A stretch of DNA of 15,234 nucleotides from Sphingomonas sp. (GCA_013812805.1 JACCSV010000043.1:1-15234); one strand, 5' to 3'. Numbered from the stretch's first letter, positions 7,489-14,293 are shown. The notes: generated from the letters alone by a model not told the origin. Translations and numbers: made by a program.

Positions 7489-9972
7489 ATGAGTGAAGGT
7501 ACTTCGACGAGTGGCGCTCCGGCTGCTGCTGAAACAGCCAGCCCTGCTGCTGCAGTAGTCGCAACCGCGGCGACCGCCGCCGCTGCCGCGCCCGCACCGG
7601 CTCCGGTCGACGTGCATGTTGCAGCGATGGCCACAGCCGCCGCGACCGCAGCCGCCCCGTCAGCACCGAACGCTCCGACCGTTGGCCCGGTCGCCGCCGC
7701 CATTGCGGCCGCCGAAGCTGCCGCCGCCGTTGAGGCCGCAGCGGCCAAGGCGTCTGCCAAGGCAAAGAAGGCCGACTCGGACGACACGTCCATGTCCGAC
7801 GCCGATGTGCTCCCCGAAGTCGAACTCGCCTCGCTTGGTGAAGCCGGCGCTGCAACCGCCGGCCAGGCTGGCCTGCCTTGCGGCGTGCTGCCGGCGGTCG
7901 ATGCTCCGGTCGTTGCCGCTCCTCCGCCGATGGAAGTTCCGATCGAAGGCGGCGGTTTTGCTTTCTCCCCAGCTCTTCTCGCCCTCCTCGGGCTTGGCGC
8001 ACTCGGCCTTGGCTATTTGCTCTTGCGCGACAAAGACGATGACGATGACGAAGAAGTGCCGATCGAAGAGAATGATCCGCCGGTTGCTGCCGACGATGCC
8101 GTGACTGTGGCCGAGAACGGCACCGTCACCGGTGACGTCGGAGCCAACGACACCGATCCCGAGGGTGACGATCTTACGTTCGAGCTCGACGATGCCGTCG
8201 CCGGCCTGACTCTGAACGACGATGGCACCTTCACCTTCGACGCTTCCAATGCCGCTTACGACGAGCTGGCGCAGGGCGAAACGCAGGTTGTTACGGCCGA
8301 TTACACGGTCACTGACGAGGACGGCAACACCGACACCGCCACTCTGACGATCACCATCACCGGCGTGAACACGGCGCCGTCTGCCACCGATCAGACGATC
8401 AATGCCGATGAGAACGGCACGGCGGTTACCGGGACTGCCGGCGGCACCGACGCCGACGGCGATACGCTGACGGTGACGACCACCGAGCTGCAGCCGGGCG
8501 TCACGTTCAACGCCGACGGCACGTTCAGCTTCGATCCGTCGAATCCGGCCTTCCAGGACCTCGCCGCCGGCCAGACCCGGACAGTCGTCCAGACCTTTAT
8601 CGTCACCGACGAGAGCGGCGCCACGGACACCGGCACGATCACCTTCACCGTCACCGGTCAGAATGACGCGCCGATCCTCACGGTCCAGAACGAAGTGACC
8701 GTCGATGAGAATATGGATCCGTCGAACGTTGTGGTCGATGCGGAAGCAGTCGATCCCGACGGCGAAGATGTCAGGTTCTCGATCGGCGGAGAGGATGCGG
8801 AATTCTTCGCGATCGATCCGCTCACCGGCGAGGTCAGGTTCATCGATTCGCCTGACTTCGAGACCCAGGAGAGCTTCACCATCACGGTCACCGCGACCGA
8901 CGTTAGCGGCGCTTCGGACACGGAGACCGTGGTCATCACCGTCAACGACCTGGAGGAGACGCCGCCGAACGTGGCACCCGTCCTGACCGTTGATAACGTG
9001 GTGGACATCGACGAGAACCAGCCGGCATCGACGATCGTTGCCGACGCGGATGCGACCGATGCCGATGGCGACACCGTCACCTTCCGTCTCGAAGGCGCCG
9101 ATGCGCAGTTCTTCACGATAGATCCGAACAATGGTCAGATCAGGCTCAGGAACTCGGCCGACTTCGAGAACCGTTCGTCCTTCAATCTGACAGTCGTTGC
9201 GACGGACGAGGCCGGGAACGAGGACCGGGAGAATGTTACCGTCAACATCAACGATGTTGATGAGACGCCGGTGAACACTGCACCGGTTCTCAACGCTCCG
9301 GCGACTGCGGATGTCGACGAGAACGCTCCGGGAGCGGTTGTTCTCGATGCATCGGCGACCGATGCCGAGGGCGACACCATCACCTTCTCGCTTGAAGGCG
9401 CCGATCGGAACCTCTTCACGATCAACCCGGTGACTGGCGTCGTCACGATCAACCAGGGCGCCGATTTCGAAACCCGTCAGAACTTCGACATCACCATCGT
9501 CGCGACGGACGAGAATGGCGCCCGGGACACTCAGGCCGTGCGCGTGACCGTCAACGACATCAACGAGAATCCAACGGGCGCGACTGTGGTCTTCCTCGAC
9601 AACGAAGATGACGACAACAACCCGAACACGGAAGTGACGATCGACGCTTCTGGCGACGACATCATTTTCCTCGAGGATCAGGACGTCGGCAGCCGGACCA
9701 TCATCACCGGCTTCGACGAAGGCGACACGCTCGTTTTCGAAGAGGGCGCCGAGGTTTCATTCAGCACGGACGTCAACGATCCGAACGACCTTCAGATCAT
9801 CGTCAACAACAACGGCGTCGTCAGCGAGGTCATTCTCGACGACGTGCTGGCCGACAATGCCGGGTTGATCTTCAACGAAGCAACCGCGGAAGCTAATGTC
9901 GGGTTCGACTTCTTCGACCAAACTGCAATGGTCGATGCTGGCGCTGGAACCACGGACAGCAATTTCGCCTGA
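7489..9972 (+). CDS. VCBS/cadherin-repeat surface protein, probable T1SS substrate
   Basis: An 827-residue acidic protein. Regions in order: Ala/Pro-rich low-complexity N-terminus (1-155) with a helical stretch at 68-95; a hydrophobic helix (157-179, ALLALLGLGALGLGYLLL) followed by Arg and an Asp/Glu cluster (183-189); two VCBS-type repeats (about 198-294, 295-393); three cadherin-type repeats (about 395-496, 497-598, 599-692) with DEN, DPDGE/DADGD and NDxxE calcium motifs; and a C-terminal domain (714-827) ending in SNFA. A hydrophobic segment plus Asp-rich linker after an N-terminal module is typical of T1SS giant adhesins of the Bap/LapA class, but this protein is much smaller and I do not recognise its N-terminus. 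All five lysines lie at or before residue 182. The gene is divergent from the exporter and 36 nt before the coiled-coil gene. Role inferred: calcium-stabilised surface adhesin, possibly tethered by the N-terminal helix. Confidence 0.85.
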   Translation: MSEGTSTSGAPAAAETASPAAAVVATAATAAAAAPAPAPVDVHVAAMATAAATAAAPSAPNAPTVGPVAAAIAAAEAAAAVEAAAAKASAKAKKADSDDTSMSDADVLPEVELASLGEAGAATAGQAGLPCGVLPAVDAPVVAAPPPMEVPIEGGGFAFSPALLALLGLGALGLGYLLLRDKDDDDDEEVPIEENDPPVAADDAVTVAENGTVTGDVGANDTDPEGDDLTFELDDAVAGLTLNDDGTFTFDASNAAYDELAQGETQVVTADYTVTDEDGNTDTATLTITITGVNTAPSATDQTINADENGTAVTGTAGGTDADGDTLTVTTTELQPGVTFNADGTFSFDPSNPAFQDLAAGQTRTVVQTFIVTDESGATDTGTITFTVTGQNDAPILTVQNEVTVDENMDPSNVVVDAEAVDPDGEDVRFSIGGEDAEFFAIDPLTGEVRFIDSPDFETQESFTITVTATDVSGASDTETVVITVNDLEETPPNVAPVLTVDNVVDIDENQPASTIVADADATDADGDTVTFRLEGADAQFFTIDPNNGQIRLRNSADFENRSSFNLTVVATDEAGNEDRENVTVNINDVDETPVNTAPVLNAPATADVDENAPGAVVLDASATDAEGDTITFSLEGADRNLFTINPVTGVVTINQGADFETRQNFDITIVATDENGARDTQAVRVTVNDINENPTGATVVFLDNEDDDNNPNTEVTIDASGDDIIFLEDQDVGSRTIITGFDEGDTLVFEEGAEVSFSTDVNDPNDLQIIVNNNGVVSEVILDDVLADNAGLIFNEATAEANVGFDFFDQTAMVDAGAGTTDSNFA
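8080..8667 (+). repeat. Two VCBS-type repeats within the adhesin gene
   Basis: Two consecutive units of roughly 97-99 codons (residues about 198-294 and 295-393). They share the pattern DEN/AENG-T-V-x-G, DxDxD-LT, DGTFxFD, then TDxxGxTDTxTxTxTITG and an Asn-Ala-Pro linker. VCBS modules are common in calcium-binding T1SS-exported surface proteins. Confidence 0.8.
8671..9564 (+). repeat. Three cadherin-type repeats within the adhesin gene
   Basis: Three units of about 100 residues (395-496, 497-598, 599-692). Each has an Ala-Pro entry, VDEN/IDEN calcium motif, DA-x-D-x-(D/E)GD, the F(A/T)I(D/N)P-turn-G strand pair, an ADFE/PDFE block and a terminal VNDLEE, INDVDE or VNDINE. The order of motifs matches bacterial cadherin domains, in which calcium bound at domain junctions stiffens the rod. 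Confidence 0.85.
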
Positions 9973-9993
9973 TTTGGTTAAAAGAACTTTTTT

Positions 9994-10000
9994 AGGAAGG
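9994..10000 (+). promoter_or_regulatory. Shine-Dalgarno of the coiled-coil gene
   Basis: AGGAAGG sits 8 nt before ATG 10009 in a 36-nt AT-rich spacer. It sets the start unambiguously and, together with the absence of a convincing terminator in the spacer, supports co-transcription with the upstream adhesin gene. Confidence 0.8.
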
Positions 10001-10008
10001 ACTTAGTT

Positions 10009-12918
10009 ATGGCACGCGTAATTCTTGAACAGCCGGGTGAGGACGTCATTGTTGGCGGTCGGTTCAACGGCTTTGGTGACGACACTGACACCACTGTAAT
10101 CGGCACGACCTCGGGCGGTGAAGAGATTGACGTAAGGTCGCCGGCCGACGTCGTTCTCGACGCTTCTTTCAACCAGGGCGGCGACGTTATTCGCCTGCCG
10201 GGCGAGGCTGACGAATATACCGCAAGGCTCGAAGGTTCGCGGGTGATTCTGACCAGCACCATCAACCAGGTGCGGATCAGCATCCCCGTCGGCGAAGATC
10301 CGAACACGATCATTTTCGGCGGTGACGATGCCCGGCGGATCGAGATCGAAAACGGTCAGGTCATCATCGGTGACGAAGTCATCGACGGCACCGAGCGTTT
10401 CCTCGACAGCATCGACGCGACCCAGTTGTCGAATGCTCTCTTCGCTCTCCAGCAGGCCGAAGAGAACCTCCAGGATTTCCTGGACGACAATAACGTCGAC
10501 AGCGCTGCCGATGCTGATGCCGAGGCAGACCAGTGCGAAGCCGAGCTGGCTGCGGCTCGTGCCAACCAGACCGACTCGCAGCTCGTTGCTGAAGTCAACG
10601 AGCAGCAGGCCGACGTCGAAGCGGCTCGTCGCCGTGTGGACGATGCCGCGATCGGCGGCCGTTTGGGAGAGCTGATTGCTGCTGAAGATGCTGCCGAAGC
10701 TCGCGTCACCCAGGAACAGACTGACGTTAATGCGGCTCGTGCCGACGTTGCGCGGGAGCAGGCAGAGCTGGACGCTGCCAACGACCGGGTTGCCCGGGAG
10801 CAGGCTCAGCTTGACGCTGCCAACGAGCGGGTTGCCCGCGAGGAGGCCGACCTCGCCGCTGCAGAGGCTCGGGTTGACCAAGAGGAGCAGGACGTTGCCG
10901 CTGCGCAGGCTCGGGTTGACGCTGAGCGGGCGGACGTTGCCGCCGGCGAGGCTCAGGTCGCTGCTGAGCAGCAGGACGTCGACCAGGCGCGGGCTGAAGT
11001 TGCCGCTGAGCGGGCTGACGTTGCGGCTGCCCAGGCTCGGGTCGACCAGGAGCAGGCCGACCTCAATGCGGCGAACGCTCGGGTTGCCCAGGAGCAGGCT
11101 GACGTTGCCGCTGCGGACGCTCGGGTTGCGCGGGAGCAGCAGGATGTTGCCGACGCGCGGGCGGAGCGAGACGCCGCGCAGGCCAATTTGGCCCAGGAGC
11201 AGCAGGATCAAGCGGCGGCTCAGGCCGAGTTCAACGCGGCTCGTGATGCACTCGCAGCCGAGCAGCAGCAGTCGACGGACGCGGAGGCGCGCGTCGCCAA
11301 CGCCCGTGCTGCCGTGGACCGTGAGATCGACGACGTCGCTGCGGCTTTCGATAACTTCGAAGCCCAGAACCCACCCGCGGATCTCCGCCTTCTCGAGGAT
11401 GACCTTCAGACCCTCACGAACGAGAACAACATGGTCAATATCGATCGTGATGGCGCCGGTCCTCTCCCTGAAGAACCGTTCATCGTTCGCGATCCCATCA
11501 CCGGCGACTTGATCTTTGCCAACCCGGCTGATGCGAACCTTCCGGGCGCGGAAGCGGTGCTCATCCAGGTCAATCAGCTCGATGCTGCCGAGGAAGAGCG
11601 CCAGGAGGCGGAAACTGCACTGATCAACCAGCAGGACGAGCAAGCGCAGGCTCAGGAGCGCTTCGACCAAGCTGCGGCTGACCTGGCCACTGCGAACGCC
11701 GAGCTCGCTGCGGCCGAGGCCCGTCTCGACGCTGCCAACGCCAATCTCGCGCAGCAGGAGGCTGAGCTTGCAGCTGCCGAGGCTAACCAAGATCAGCAGC
11801 AGGCCGAGCTTGCAGCTGCCGAGGCCAACCGCGATCAGCAGCAGGCTGAACTTACTGCTGCCCAGGCCAACCTGGCGGTGCAGCAAGCCGAGCTTGCTGC
11901 GGCCGAGGCCAACCTGGCGCAGCAGGAAGCTGAGCTTGCTGCGGCAGAACTCGCCGCCGACCTCCCTCGGCAGCGGGCTGAACTGGCTGCGGCGGAAGCC
12001 AACTTGGCGCAGCAGCAGGCTGAGCTTGATGCTGCCGAGGCGAACCGCGATCAGCAGCAGGCTGAACTTGATGCTGCCGAGGCCAATCGTGATCAGCAGC
12101 GGGCTGAACTCGCCGCGGCGCAAGCCAACCGCGATCAGCAGCAGCGTGAACTCGACATTGCCGAGGCTCGCCTGGTCATCCAGGAAGCGGAGCTTGCCGA
12201 TGCCCAGGCAGATCTGGTTGCGGCCCGTGCTGCTACCGATGCCGAGGATCCGGGTGGCGTACGTCGTGCCGAGGCCGAAGCTGCCCAGGCCAATCTGGAG
12301 CGGGAAGAGGCGGAACTTCGTGCCGCTATCGAAGCGCTCGAAGAACGCCGCGACATGATCGACGAGTGCGAAGATGCACGCGCGGTCGCTAACGAGGCTG
12401 CCCGCCTTGAAGGCATTCGTGACGATCGCGCCGACGATGTCGGTGATCTCGGCTTCGAGAATGTCGAAATCGTCGATGGCGACAATGGCGTCGGTGCGCC
12501 GCCGCCGCAGGGCACTCAGGAGGACGAAGAAGCCACTGCCGGCGACGATGCGTTCGTGTTCAGCAACGACGAGGACGTCAACGAGTTCTTCGTCATCAAC
12601 AACTTCGGCGATCAGGGCGACGATGTCCTGTTCATCGGCGGTCAGGAGTTCACCCTGGTCCGTATCGGTGAGAACGTTGAGGTCGGTGACGACGACGTGG
12701 GTGACGACACCCGGATGGAGATCTTCGTTCAGCAGCAGGGCGACGATGTCGTGCTGTTCATCGAGGACGATCCGTTCGACGGTAACGCCAACTCCGGCGG
12801 CTTCACCGGCGACATCATCGTGCTGACCGACAACCTTGCGGGTGACGTCAACTTCACCCAAGGCTTCATCACCGTTGATGATAACGTCTTCGGTTCGCAG
12901 AACGCCAACTTCGCTTAA
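10009..12918 (+). CDS. Large Ala/Gln/Glu-rich coiled-coil hairpin protein, probable T1SS substrate
   Basis: A 969-residue protein I do not recognise as a named family. Regions: a beta-rich Gly/Asp-containing N-terminal module (1-125, with DASFNQGGDVIRLPGEA at 51-67); helical segment A (about 138-449), whose residues 233-442 are fifteen units of exactly 14 residues (type VAREQADLDAANAR); a non-helical insert (451-520); helical segment B (524-800) of 14-residue units (type AELAAAEANRDQQQ) at 552-736; an acidic linker; and an Asp-rich C-terminal domain (842-969) ending NANFA that aligns with the end of the upstream adhesin. There is no signal peptide or transmembrane segment, as expected for a T1SS substrate. 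Only two Cys (176, 787), one Tyr, and no Lys, His or Trp. Inferred role: a long extracellular rod exported by the divergent T1SS. An intracellular structural role is the alternative but would not explain the C-terminal domain. Confidence 0.8.
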   Translation: MARVILEQPGEDVIVGGRFNGFGDDTDTTVIGTTSGGEEIDVRSPADVVLDASFNQGGDVIRLPGEADEYTARLEGSRVILTSTINQVRISIPVGEDPNTIIFGGDDARRIEIENGQVIIGDEVIDGTERFLDSIDATQLSNALFALQQAEENLQDFLDDNNVDSAADADAEADQCEAELAAARANQTDSQLVAEVNEQQADVEAARRRVDDAAIGGRLGELIAAEDAAEARVTQEQTDVNAARADVAREQAELDAANDRVAREQAQLDAANERVAREEADLAAAEARVDQEEQDVAAAQARVDAERADVAAGEAQVAAEQQDVDQARAEVAAERADVAAAQARVDQEQADLNAANARVAQEQADVAAADARVAREQQDVADARAERDAAQANLAQEQQDQAAAQAEFNAARDALAAEQQQSTDAEARVANARAAVDREIDDVAAAFDNFEAQNPPADLRLLEDDLQTLTNENNMVNIDRDGAGPLPEEPFIVRDPITGDLIFANPADANLPGAEAVLIQVNQLDAAEEERQEAETALINQQDEQAQAQERFDQAAADLATANAELAAAEARLDAANANLAQQEAELAAAEANQDQQQAELAAAEANRDQQQAELTAAQANLAVQQAELAAAEANLAQQEAELAAAELAADLPRQRAELAAAEANLAQQQAELDAAEANRDQQQAELDAAEANRDQQRAELAAAQANRDQQQRELDIAEARLVIQEAELADAQADLVAARAATDAEDPGGVRRAEAEAAQANLEREEAELRAAIEALEERRDMIDECEDARAVANEAARLEGIRDDRADDVGDLGFENVEIVDGDNGVGAPPPQGTQEDEEATAGDDAFVFSNDEDVNEFFVINNFGDQGDDVLFIGGQEFTLVRIGENVEVGDDDVGDDTRMEIFVQQQGDDVVLFIEDDPFDGNANSGGFTGDIIVLTDNLAGDVNFTQGFITVDDNVFGSQNANFA
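10705..11334 (+). repeat. 42-bp in-frame tandem repeats, block A (valine-core coiled coil)
   Basis: Fifteen consecutive 42-nt units (residues 233-442) in unbroken phase. Val or Leu recurs every 7 residues without exception from 233 to 380 (22 heptad positions), after which the pattern degenerates (R387, Q401, S422) while the 14-residue phase is kept. Typical unit: V-A-R-E-Q-A-D-(V/L)-x-A-A-x-A-R. Confidence 0.9.
11662..12216 (+). repeat. 42-bp in-frame tandem repeats, block B (leucine-core coiled coil)
   Basis: Residues 552-736. Unit type AELAAAEANRDQQQ or AELAAAEANLAQQE, with Leu in one heptad core position and Leu, Arg or Gln in the next. The 14-residue phase holds from F552/L559 to L643, shifts by 2 residues at 648-656 (ELAADLPRQ, with a proline), then holds again from L659 to L736. 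Neighbouring units are nearly identical in DNA (for example 11806-11890 and 12020-12110). Confidence 0.9.
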
Positions 12919-12957
12919 GCGGGCGAGGGCGCGCAAGCGTCCTCCCCTCGACAAGAC

Positions 12958-12994
12958 AAGCCCCCGGTCCGGATGGACCGGGGGCTTTCTTTTT
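12958..12994 (+). terminator. Rho-independent terminator of the substrate operon
   Basis: Perfect 13-bp stem AAGCCCCCGGTCC / GGACCGGGGGCTT with a GGAT tetraloop, followed by TCTTTTT, starting 39 nt after the coiled-coil stop. It is a strong intrinsic terminator in this orientation and ends the adhesin-coiled-coil transcription unit. Confidence 0.95.
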
Positions 12995-13209
12995 GCGCTC
13001 CGCCGAACGCCTGACCGGCCCAGCTGCTTGCGCCCGGGTTGAGCCCAAGGCCTATCCGTGGCAGGGAACGGGATCGCCCCGTCGGACCGATCCCGCGCTC
13101 AGCGGCGGGTTCAGACGGGAGACAGGAACCGGTCACTAGACCGCAATGTCCAGCGATTTCGGGGGTTTGCTTGAGTTTTTCGACGCACAGCAAGTGGCTT
13201 GCGGCCAAG
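12995..13209. other. Intergenic region before the hydrolase gene, with a hairpin
   Basis: The region between the terminator and the SleB-like gene contains no separate gene. It holds one GC-rich hairpin: CGGGATCG (13069-13076) pairing with CGATCCCG (13088-13095) around an 11-nt loop, without a T-tract. A GGGGG run at 13161-13165 lies 5 nt before an in-frame TTG (13171) that could be an alternative hydrolase start. No clear promoter was picked out. Confidence 0.5.
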
Positions 13210-14169
13210 ATGCGCCTCCCGCGCGGGCGGCATCCCTACGCGCTGGGGCTGGCGGCCGGCGCGTTCCTTGCGCTTGGCCCGGCCACCTTCGGCCCCTCCG
13301 CCGCGGCTCGAGTGACGCTGTCCACTGCTCCTGGTCAGGCGCTGGCTAGCCCGTCGCTGATGCCTTTGTCGCGCGAAGAAGCGGCGCGGCGCAACGCCGC
13401 CGTCGCCATCGAAACCGGCGTCGGACCAGCGGCACAGCCGTTCCGGTCGGCTGCCTATGCCGCCAGTGCCGCCGGGCGGGCGCTCGAATGCCTGGCCACC
13501 GCGGTCTATTACGAGGCTGCGTCGGAGCCGCTGGATACCCAGCGCGCCGTTGCCCAGGTGGTCGTCAACCGGATGCGGCATCCGAGTTACCCCAACAGCA
13601 TCTGCGGCGTCGTCTACGAGGGATCCAGCCGCAAGACCGGCTGCCAATTCACCTTCACCTGCGACGGTGCGATGCTCCGGCGCCGGCCCGATGCCGCCGG
13701 CTGGCGCACCGCGACCGGCATCGCGGCGCGTGCTCTCGGCGGCTACGTCCATGCGCCGGTCGGCCTCGCCACCCACTTCCATGCCGACTGGGTGGTCCCC
13801 TACTGGAGCACCAGTCTCGCTAAGGTCGGCAAGATCGGCACCACGATATTTTACCGCTGGCGCGGCGCTGCCAGCCGCGCGGCCGCGTTCACCGACCAAT
13901 ATTCAGGGGTTGAGCCGACGCTGTTTGCGACGCCTGCCGCTGACCAGGCCGAGGTGCCCGAACTGCTGGTGGTCCCCGAAGTCGCCCAGATTCCGGTCAG
14001 CTACCAGGATGAGGAACAGGCAGCGGCGAAAGTCGACGACTTCGGCCTGCTCGATTATTCGGCGGCCAAGACGGGCATCACAGCGATGGAATCGCGCGAC
14101 CCGGTGTTCGCCGACGCCCTCGTCGCCGCATCGAAGAGCGGCAAGCCCGCGGCCGTCGCCGAACGCTAA
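13210..14169 (+). CDS. SleB-like cell-wall hydrolase (Hydrolase_2 family)
   Basis: A 319-residue protein with an N-terminal signal or anchor (basic 2-7, hydrophobic 11-27, possible cleavage after SAAA at 30-33) and a SleB/CwlJ-type Hydrolase_2 domain at about 90-215. Visible motifs: LATAVYYEAASEPLDTQRAV (95-114), whose E102 corresponds to the catalytic Glu of SleB lytic transglycosylases; QVVVNRMRHPSYP (116-128); GCQFTFTCDG (144-153), with Cys pairs that may be oxidised; and ATHFHADWVVPYW (187-199). In non-sporulating alphaproteobacteria such proteins are thought to cut peptidoglycan glycan strands in the periplasm. The 100-residue tail after the domain is acidic and unrecognised. Start: ATG 13210 chosen for the signal peptide; TTG 13171 (with GGGGG upstream) or an upstream in-frame start at 13039 are alternatives. 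No link to the secretion genes is evident beyond adjacency. Confidence 0.88.
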   Translation: MRLPRGRHPYALGLAAGAFLALGPATFGPSAAARVTLSTAPGQALASPSLMPLSREEAARRNAAVAIETGVGPAAQPFRSAAYAASAAGRALECLATAVYYEAASEPLDTQRAVAQVVVNRMRHPSYPNSICGVVYEGSSRKTGCQFTFTCDGAMLRRRPDAAGWRTATGIAARALGGYVHAPVGLATHFHADWVVPYWSTSLAKVGKIGTTIFYRWRGAASRAAAFTDQYSGVEPTLFATPAADQAEVPELLVVPEVAQIPVSYQDEEQAAAKVDDFGLLDYSAAKTGITAMESRDPVFADALVAASKSGKPAAVAER

Positions 14170-14235
14170 GGCTCACGCAAGCTCGCGCCTGTAGCCTGCT
14201 CCTGTCTGCAGGCGGAACCCCATCTTTTAAGGACA

Positions 14236-14271
14236 ACAAAAAGGGCAGCCGCGAAATCCGCGACTGCCCTT
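14236..14271 (-). terminator. Rho-independent terminator of the small secreted protein gene
   Basis: Read on the minus strand, an AAGGGCAG / CTGCCCTT stem (8 bp), one mismatch, 4 further bp (CGCG) and a short loop are followed by TTTTTGTTG. It lies about 25 nt beyond the stop of the minus-strand gene at 14294. Plus-strand transcripts from the hydrolase gene would meet the same stem with only a poor CTTCTTG tail, so it may act weakly in both directions between these convergent genes. Confidence 0.85.
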
Positions 14272-14293
14272 CTTGCTTACCGAGAGTGTTCGG

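Noticed and set aside
5868..7793. Long minus-strand frame overlapping both the tolC-like gene and the start of the adhesin gene
   Set aside because: It crosses the intergenic region and two recognised genes in other frames; the product is Arg/Gly/Ala low complexity with no domain.
7843..7866. Possible LapG-type cleavage site (GAATAG, residues 120-125) in the adhesin N-terminus
   Set aside because: Known sites centre on a di-alanine followed by Gly in a folded retention module. Here the match is poor and lies in Ala-rich low complexity where such strings arise by chance.
9980..9991. AAAAG-AA-CTTTT hairpin with T-run between the two substrate genes
   Set aside because: The 5-bp AT stem with a 2-nt loop is too weak to be a terminator; the genes look co-transcribed.
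10003..12954. A 983-codon open reading frame antisense to the coiled-coil gene
   Set aside because: The sense gene is built of in-frame 42-bp repeats with restricted codons, so one antisense frame staying open throughout is expected. The antisense product is a repetitive Leu/Gly/Ser string without domains and no ribosome-binding site is evident.
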